This document shows, piece by piece, positions 57,027 through 64,000 of a stretch of 64,000 bases of DNA. The stretch comes from Quercus robur (lineage: Eukaryota; Streptophyta; Magnoliopsida; Fagales; Fagaceae). The DNA lies in NCBI RefSeq assembly GCF_932294415.1, contig NC_065541.1, positions 30,240,790 to 30,304,789 on the forward strand. The letters run 5' to 3'. Position 1 is the first letter of the stretch. Each line of letters starts with the position of its first letter. The translations under genes and the position numbers were made by a program. Below the pieces are notes generated by a model. It saw only the letters and a list, made by a program, of their open reading frames with translations. It had not been told where the DNA came from and ran no database searches.

Positions 57027-57068
<42 letters not shown>

Positions 57069-57449
57069 AGTTATACGACGAGACATCCTATGAAAGGTTT
57101 TTTTTTTTTTTTTTTTTTAGAGAAACAAACACACATATAAGAGAGTGAGAAATGAATTCTAAGAAGTACGTCCATTAGAGTTAAATAATCAATGAGAATT
57201 AATATATTCATCACTTATCTACTCAGTATAGTAAGAATTTGACGAAATATTTCTAAGGGATAAATTGATTAGAAATATCCATATATGAATTAGTGAGTAA
57301 ATGAAAAGCACTTACTCTCGACAGGTGAAAAAAAAAAAAAAAAAAAAGTAAATCAAAAGCAAGTTCACGACAATTTTATTCTATAGAACTATAGTAGATA
57401 CATCGTGATGTTGAGTGAGACATGCATCACAGGCCAATTATGAAGATAT

Positions 57450-57794
57450 CATAATCGAAGGTGACTCCCTCAGGCCTCAGCGCATTAAGGCCTTGAGAGA
57501 AGAACCTTGCGAGTTTCACTGGAGAATCAGAAACATCATAGCAGATAATATCATAATATAGAGTTGGCAGCTCTTTCTCCTAACCTTTCCTTCCATTGGA
57601 TAGCTAGGGTAGCAAATGTAGCTGCTCATACTTTGGCCAAGTGATCAATATGGAAAATAATTTGTAGGTTCTTTTGTTTATGGCAATTGGCCTCCCTGTC
57701 CGTGCGATATTCTCAGGGAGGAGGCTATTCTGTTCTCTCCTCTGTAATTTCCCTGCCTTTTAATAAATATTTTCCAGTTCATTAAAAAAAAAAA
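57450..57794 (+). pseudogene. LINE 3' end: RNase H-like domain remnant plus poly(A)
   Basis: The frame pieces IIEGDSLR, IKALREEP and (shifted) ALSPNLSFHWIARVANVAAH-TLAK match the C-terminal RNase H-like domain of plant LINEs, with its GDS and H-x-LA motifs. It ends with TTCATT and a 12-base poly(A) tract at 57783-57794, as expected of a 5'-truncated LINE insertion. Confidence 0.7.
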
Positions 57795-57944
57795 AGCAGT
57801 GAGGCATGCATGATTTTTTAAATCGATAGATCTTAAAGAAATTGGATTTATGATATCTGACGTATAATAATCTTTACTATTATTTAAGGGGTTTTCTCTG
57901 TTTGGTTTCCTCATTTTTTTAATTAAAAAATGCCCCTACACCTC

Positions 57945-58761
57945 TGTAGGGGTATTGGGCCTAGGAGCTCATTTTCCATGTATGTATTGGGCCTAAAGCC
58001 CAAGCCGAAGACTAGAGATCATCCAAGAAGAAGTAAACATTATCAAGGGAGTCCGTGTTAGTAGATGACGAGGTCAGTTTTGGTCATAATGGCATAAAAG
58101 GGTAGACCGAGGACAAATGTCACCTCGGCTAACCAAAGTCGAGGTTCGAATAGGTGATCTGCCGTCTAGGGGGATGTTCTAGGAAGTTTTGCTGGCACGG
58201 ATAAGCATTGTAAAAACAAAGTACAGAGGGGAGTCCTAAAATATCTAAGGTGAAAGCTGCTACCACCGCATTAATTGCTCTACAGCTAACTCTTTGGCCG
58301 CATTAATGTGAAGGTGATACCTGAACAGTGGCTTTCAACCTTACAGCTACTACCTAAAAACTTTAGGAAGGTATTGATGGGACAAGTATCAAGACTAACC
58401 ATCTGGCCTGCACGTGGAGGGTGGAGATGAAAAGAGAAAAGATTATAAAAGAAGAAGGAAGCAATGAGAGAGGGAGATCGGAAATTTGTAAGAGAAAACA
58501 TTATAGCAACTTGAACCATATCTGTAACCATTTTCAATCAATATATACTAGAATAGACCTCCTCGGATTGTGCCGAGGATGGATTTACTTAGATAACTCC
58601 GGTCCATTTCTATTTGATTATCTGTTAAAATTCATTCTAACTGTTATCCCATTCATTAAAACCTAGTTTTCCAACTCACTCTCTACAAAATCATTGTATT
58701 GGGCTTATTGGGCTTGGATCCAATCATACTTTGGATCTAGGGTCCAAAATGCATCCTTACA
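57945..58761 (+). mobile_element. Solo LTR, 817 bp
   Basis: Starts TGTAGGGGTATTGGGCC, ends GCATCCTTACA, and is flanked by a perfect 5-bp target duplication ACCTC (57940-57944, 58762-58766). It contains GATTATAAAAG (~58441), a likely TATA box, and CCTCGGAT/TGCCGAGGAT inverted phrases near 58560. No internal region. Confidence 0.88.
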
Positions 58762-58766
58762 ACCTC

Positions 58767-59353
58767 TATGTTTAAGTAGAGACAAAACTAAAAAACTATT
58801 CAGTAAAAATACAACTCTAACTCCTACCTAAAAAATAGGACCACTCTCCTGTTAATTTTCAAATTACTTTATCCACTTATAAATTAGATTCTTAAAATAA
58901 AAATTATATATATAAAATCAAAGCACAAAGTTTTTTTTTGCTAAAAAAAAAAGCCTCATCGCACGTGAGAAGCATGTTTGATGAGGCTAGTTTATAATAA
59001 TTGTTGTTTATCTATACTAGTACTATTTAAGGGGCTATTTCGAATATTCAATTTAGATGCCTAAAATACCCCTCAAATTCATCAGTTTCTAAGGCTTAAA
59101 TTATAAGGTTAAACATGTAAAATTAGTAATTTAAAAACTCCTAATTTTTAGCTAAATTAAAAAAAAAAAAAAATTTCTCCCACCTCTACATTTTTCTCTT
59201 ACATTAGTTGTCAAGTACTAATACAACTTCTTATTTTTGAAAAAAATAAAAATAAAACTTTTTTTTCCACAAATGTACCATTTTTTTTAATCACTAAACT
59301 GTTTTTTTCTCACCTCCACATTTCTCTCTCACATTAGTAGTCAAGTACTAATA
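58767..59353. other. AT-rich intergenic DNA with a short direct repeat
   Basis: The segment CACATTAGT-GTCAAGTACTAATACAACTT occurs at ~59203 and ~59331; the second copy borders the following solo LTR. No gene. Confidence 0.5.
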
Positions 59354-59358
59354 CAACT

Positions 59359-60447
59359 TGTAAGGTTGAATTTAATTAACCATCTTGTTAGCTTTATTCC
59401 GTGCCAAATTTGCTTGTATTTCAGCAATTAGTAACCCTGTATTTAGGTGGGTTTGTTGTAAGGGTAGTGAGTGAGATAGAGTGATTGAATGCTCAAGAGT
59501 GTGCAAGAAAATAGAATCTCGTGGCTTGATCTCGCAGGTGACTTGCGGCTGCAAGCTGCCAGAAGCAGCACACGTGCCAAGCATGCCAGAAGTTGAAGCG
59601 TCATGCTAGCTGGAGCACTACAGGACAAAATAGGACAACTGGCTGTTCTGTTATCGCGCGGTTGGATCTCGCGACTCAGTCAAGCCGCGAGCCACCCCTG
59701 TTTTGAAAAATCTGACGTTTCACATTTTTTTCTCACCCCAGTATAAATACCCCTTATACCCACAAAAGAAAGAGAGCTTCTAGAGAGAATTTTGAGAGAG
59801 AAACCCTAGAGTAAAACAAGATTGATTCATCTACAATCTTTACATAAAAGTCTCTTCAAATTCCTCAACTCTCTTCCTCTCCATTGTCAAATCCTTGAAA
59901 GGCATTTTACCAAAACCTTTTTCTCACCATATCCATTACTGTGAGAGGGCTGTTTGGTGTTCTAGGAAGCAGTTAGAAAGGAACCAATTTACATTGGTTG
60001 ATGCTATGGTCAAGTAGCGGAATCCGGGAAGCTAGAAAAGAAATAGGTTCGGCGCAATCTCGTTGGAGCAAGAAGGAGGGCTTAGGTGTACTAGGTAGAT
60101 TGGGCTTGAAGGGTCTATTGCTGTCCATGTATCTCAACTACATTTTCTAGTGGATTATTTACCACTTGGAGGGCGCCGGAGAGGTTTTACGCTAAGGGTT
60201 TCGGTTTCCTCTTCGATAACACATCGCGTGTTATCCTTGTGTTTGCATCTTCCTTCCCTTTAATCTTTGCCTTTTATTATCTGCTGTGGGTTGTGATTTT
60301 AATTTGGCTTAGATTGTTTTCCAATTCTATTTTATAGCTTTTGTTCATTTTCCGCACACTAATTGTTTGACATAAAGCTTGAATTGGTTAATTTGTAAAT
60401 TGGGGGTCTAAACGTTCAAGGGTGTTTTTACACTATTTGAACTTTCA
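59359..60447 (+). mobile_element. Solo LTR of the same family as the LTRs at 31272-34574
   Basis: TGTAAGGTTGAATTTAATTAA ... GAACTTTCA, 1089 bases. It shares GCTTTATTCCGTGCCAAATT and the GCACACGTGCCAAGCATGC segments. Flanks CAACT (59354-59358) and CAAAT (60448-60452) match at 4/5. More diverged from the two linked LTRs than they are from each other, so older. TATA box CAGTATAAATACCCC at ~59740. Confidence 0.88.
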
Positions 60448-60857
60448 CAAATTTTTAAAATAAAAAATAAAATAAAACTTAAATGAGCAAAACATGTAAA
60501 CCCAAAAAACTAAAAAATAAAATAGAACTTACATGAGCAAAACATGTAAGCCCAAAAAAATAAAAAATAAAAAATTAATTAGTTATTATGACAAAGATAT
60601 TAATTAGTTTTTTGTACCACTACTTTTCATTTGAACTATGAACCTATTTTTTTAAAAGAAAACCATGAACCATCTAGTTCAAAAAAAGTAAGAGAATTTT
60701 CGACACATACCTACTAAGAAACAGGGGGAAAAAATGAAATTACTTTTTGGACCCTACTCTTATTTATTTATTTAAAAAAAAAAGAAAAAAAAAAGAAAAA
60801 AAAAAAAAAAGAAGAAGAAGAAGAAGTATCTAAGAGTGCTTGATTTATATGTGCTAA

Positions 60858-61650
60858 GAGCATTTACATTAAGGATGCTAAAATGCTAAAATGCTATATC
60901 TAACAATCAACACACAAAAACATTTACTACATTAAAGCACTTAAATGTCAAAAATTTTGACATTCAGCTACAGTGAGCTGCCATCTCTAACAACACACTG
61001 TAGCTGAATGTTATAAGAAAATATTGTTTTTTAATCCCTCTCCCACGCTTGCTCTCTTCTTTCTCTCTTTCTTTCATATGTGTGCCTATCCTTTTTCTCT
61101 CTTTCTTCTCCACGTGAGGCTCTTTTCTCTTTCTTTTCATCTCTTCCCCCTTGTAATCACCCACACAACCAAGCCCTCTCTTCCCATGCTAGACCCAGCC
61201 AAGCCTTCTTCCTACGCCTGACCCACATCACCAAACCTTCTCACACGCTGCCAAGCCTTCTTCCCATGTTGCCCAACCTTCTTTCTCGCCTTGGGTTTTG
61301 ATTTGCAAGTTGTGGGTGGTGGGTTTGTGATTTAGTTTTGGGTGGGTATGGTTTGTGGTGGACCGGTGGTGGTGGGTATCCGTTTGATGGGATTTTGTGG
61401 TGGACTGGTGGTGGTTGATGGTCATGGTATGAGTTGTATGGTTTTTTTTTTTTTTTTTTTTTTTTGGGGTTTGTGATTTGGTTTTGGGTTTGTTTTTGTT
61501 TGTGATTTTGGTATTGGGGGTTGTGGTTATGGATGGTGGTGGCTGTGGTAGTGGGTTTGGGTGGTGGTGGGTAGTTGTGGTTGGTGGTAGTGGGTATGGG
61601 TAGTGACAGTGGGTTGGGTTTTGCAGTGGGTTTGAAAGAAGACGGATACA

Positions 61651-61685
<35 letters not shown>

Positions 61686-61849
61686 GATTGTGAATAAAAA
61701 AAATAAAGGAATAATATATTTAATGAAGTGGTAAAAATTATAAAACTTTTGATATTGAGTATATTATAAAGTGGGGTGTTAAAATAGATAAAGTAGTGTT
61801 TTAAGTTGCTAAATGCTATATTTCTTTAGCATTCTTGATGTGAATGCTC
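60858..61849. mobile_element. PIF/Harbinger-like MITE, ~1 kb
   Basis: The left end GAGCATTTACATTAAGGATG and the reverse complement of the right end GAGCATTCACATCAAGAATG form inverted repeats continuing with GCTAAA-TGCTATA motifs. The 3-bp duplication TAA (60855-60857, 61850-61852) fits PIF/Harbinger. The interior is G/T-rich low complexity with a poly(T) run (~61441-61465) and a (GA)n run (~61652-61682). No transposase. Confidence 0.72.
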
Positions 61850-61894
61850 TAAGGATGCTATCATAGACCTAAGTACACTTTACATATTTGCTAA

Positions 61895-62023
61895 GGGTGA
61901 GGCTTAGGTCCAATGCATCTAGTGCACTGGACCCGTTGAGATGGTGAAACGTGTCCAAAAGTGGACATGTGTCATTATCTTAATGGATCCAATGCAGCAG
62001 GGCACTGGACCCAAACCTTGCCC
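61895..62023. mobile_element. Small MITE, ~129 bp
   Basis: GGGTGAGGCTTAGGTCCAAT and the reverse complement of its end GGGCAAGGTTTGGGTCCAGT are imperfect inverted repeats. An 8-bp duplication TTTGCTAA (61887-61894, 62025-62032) suggests a hAT-type element. Confidence 0.65.
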
Positions 62024-62437
62024 TTTTGCTAAAACCTTAAAGGAGTATACTTAAAAACTTACTCTAAGTGCCCGTTTGGGATTTACTTATAAATTAGCTT
62101 ATTGCTTATTTTTCTTATTATTTGTAGGTTTTACTTGAGTCACCTACATATTTTATTTAACTTTTACCTTTTTTCTACAGTGCTTTCAGCTAAAAGTTTT
62201 CAACAAAAACCTAGACAAGTTATTCTCAAATAGACACTAAAAGCATTAATATCCAAGCTCCTAAAAAATTTTAGATTTCAGCATTTATGAATTTTAAAAC
62301 ACTATTTCACAACTCATCCTTCATCCCATCTTTTATTTTTCATATCACAACCAAAATTATTAATAAATTTATTCATTTATCTCTCTTCCTCTTCATCTAT
62401 TTCTCTCTCTTCCTCACTGTCTCTCTTAAGCAACTAG

Positions 62438-64000
62438 TGTTGATACTGTATTTTGTCTGCCCTCAATTTGCATGCTGGACCCGAAAAATCCAAAAATGTT
62501 ATTTTCTCTCCATGGGGCCTCAAGAACATCTAGAATGACGTGGCGCAACCCATTCGAGATATCGGAGCACCCAAAGTGCCTTTTTCAGCTAAAATGACCA
62601 AAATGCCCCTGATCAACTTAAGGTGACCGAAGGTCAAGCGAGGTCAAAATCCTCACAAAACAACACTTTTCATAGTTTTATACCAAACTCGAACTTTTCG
62701 GATATTTTTGGCAACTTTGACCAAGTTTGACCTAGTTGACCAGAAGTTGACTCTTAGCGGGCCCCAGAAACCCTAATTTTAATCCGGCCGTCAGAATGGG
62801 TTGAAAGTAATGTTATTGTGAAGATTATCAAATTCTCAGTTCAAAGACTATTCATGGGTTGAAATTGGAGTTAAAACGGCTGAGATATCATGAAAACCGG
62901 GATAATGCACTAATCGATGCACTACTAACTTCCGAGAGCCATAACTTTTGATCCGACTGTTGGATTTTCAAGTGCCATACCTTTTTAGAAATAGGTAGTC
63001 AGGATCTTTCTATGGGAGCCAAGATCAACCCAATCTGTGGCCATTTGAAGGTGGTGGCCCTACAAGGGCTGCCTCCTTGAAAAGCGTTTCGGGACTATAA
63101 AAGGCCCCAGGCACCCTCCAAACCTAAAAAGAGGAACTCTCTCTAGGTCCTGCTCTCTGCTTGGACGTTTTCTACACATTTTTCCTCTCTCACAAACACA
63201 AAAAATACACAAAAAACTCATCAAAGTTTCTTAATTTTTCTCTCTTCACCAAAAACACAAGGTATTGTTTTTATACCCAATGTTCTTCTCCTTGGTTCTA
63301 CACTTTGGATTTGGGGTTTAGGGGTGTGGATGTGGCTTTTTAGCTACTATCCACACCCCTTAACTTTCCAAATTTTTTCCTAGCCTTTATCTTGCTCTTT
63401 TTGCCTTAATAACATGATTTATTGTTTTCTTTAGCATGTTTCTTGCTTTATTTGCGTTTCTAGCTTAAATCTCCTTGATTTTTATGCCTTATGCCATGTT
63501 TCATGCTTAGACCTACGTCCTTACATGCTTATATGTTTAGATCTACATGTTTTATGCTATAAAGCCATGTTTTCCTATGCTTTGTTCCTCTTTTTGTTCT
63601 AGGTTGATGTTAGAGTTATATGCTCACATGCTTGTATGATGTTGTTGGCTATGCCTTGCTTGGATCTATGTGTCTATGTGTTTATTTCCATGCTATATGG
63701 TTAGATCCTTGTCTTCACATGCTTGAATGCTTAAATTTGTGTTCTTCCATGCTTTTATGCTCACATCCACATGCTTAGATGTACACTTACATGCCTACAT
63801 GCATATTTCCATGCTTATATGTGTAGGTCGGTGTGTTTACATGCTTAGATCGATGCTCTCTACATGCTTTATGCCATCATCTATGTGCTTGCGTGCTTCA
63901 CGCCATGTTTATGTGTTTAGGCCTAGACCTTGTTTGTCATGCCATGTGTTATTATAGTCCTTTTGTTCCTTTTATCGCATTTTCTTATGTTTTGGCCTAA
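62438..64000 (+). mobile_element. Probable LTR start (gypsy-like), runs off the window
   Basis: Begins TGTTGATACTGTATTTTGTC, similar in form to the TGTAGACACCATATTTTGTA start of the LTR at 7883. It includes a CCATAACTTTTGATCCGACT phrase also seen in that LTR type (CATAACTTTTGATCCACAAA near 8070). A possible TATA box (GGGACTATAAAAGGCCCC) is at ~63090, followed by a long ATGCTT-rich tract as in 8840-9660. The 3' end is outside the window, so this is provisional. Confidence 0.5.

Noticed and set aside
61241-61654. Pro/His/Thr-rich 137-residue ORF
   Set aside because: Low-complexity G/T-rich interior of a MITE, with a lysine run from poly(T); no domain.
1-64000. tRNA, rRNA or other structured RNA genes
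   Set aside because: By eye I found no tRNA A/B boxes with a foldable cloverleaf and no rRNA segments; a tRNAscan/Infernal run would be needed to exclude them.

Overview
The window is nuclear DNA of a flowering plant, almost certainly a eudicot. It is AT-rich, has spliced genes with GT-AG introns, and carries dense plant-type transposable elements. I suspect a woody rosid (oak/beech family), but that is only an impression from the repeats. There is one ordinary host gene. Nearly everything else is mobile DNA inserted into older mobile DNA.

Region 1 (1-6.1 kb): a complete nine-exon gene for homogentisate 1,2-dioxygenase (tyrosine catabolism) on the minus strand. All nine exons were read with matching splice phases, giving 456 residues with the iron ligands present.

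Region 2 (6.9-16.6 kb): a decayed retroelement with a 67-bp tandem array and a broken gag-like reading frame on the minus strand. Two solo LTRs of different families are inserted in it, each with a 5-bp target duplication (7883-9966 and 11967-15964). The second LTR was itself hit by a 1.36-kb long-terminal-inverted-repeat (Mutator/Foldback type) element carrying a piece of a host sacsin-like gene.

Region 3 (16.8-53.2 kb), the main discovery: a 35.66-kb Mutator-like (MULE) DNA transposon, 16884-52541. It has matching terminal inverted repeats and a 9-10 bp target duplication, and it sits inside a small Helitron (16786-53160). It carries an intact 875-residue mudrA-type transposase. Divergent from this is a small gene with an RNase H1 N-terminal (RNA:DNA-hybrid-binding) domain. 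It also carries an intact two-domain B3 gene and a decayed second B3 copy, a 377-residue plant-transposon-type protein, three related small coiled-coil proteins, and a six-exon plant-mobile-domain (MAIN-like) gene with three lesions. Fragments of host beta-galactosidase, ABCC transporter and PLAA/DOA1 genes are also present, splice sites included. Short inverted pairs of AACTCGAT / ATCGAGTT occur in both ends and in internal clusters, several just upstream of genes. One cluster has expanded into a 154-bp tandem array, later split by a 3.3-kb LTR retrotransposon.

Region 4 (53.3-64 kb): a 759-bp non-autonomous relative of the giant element, several MITE-like elements, a LINE 3' end, two more solo LTRs (one of the same family as the retrotransposon in region 3) and the probable start of a further LTR that runs off the window. 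No host gene was seen here.
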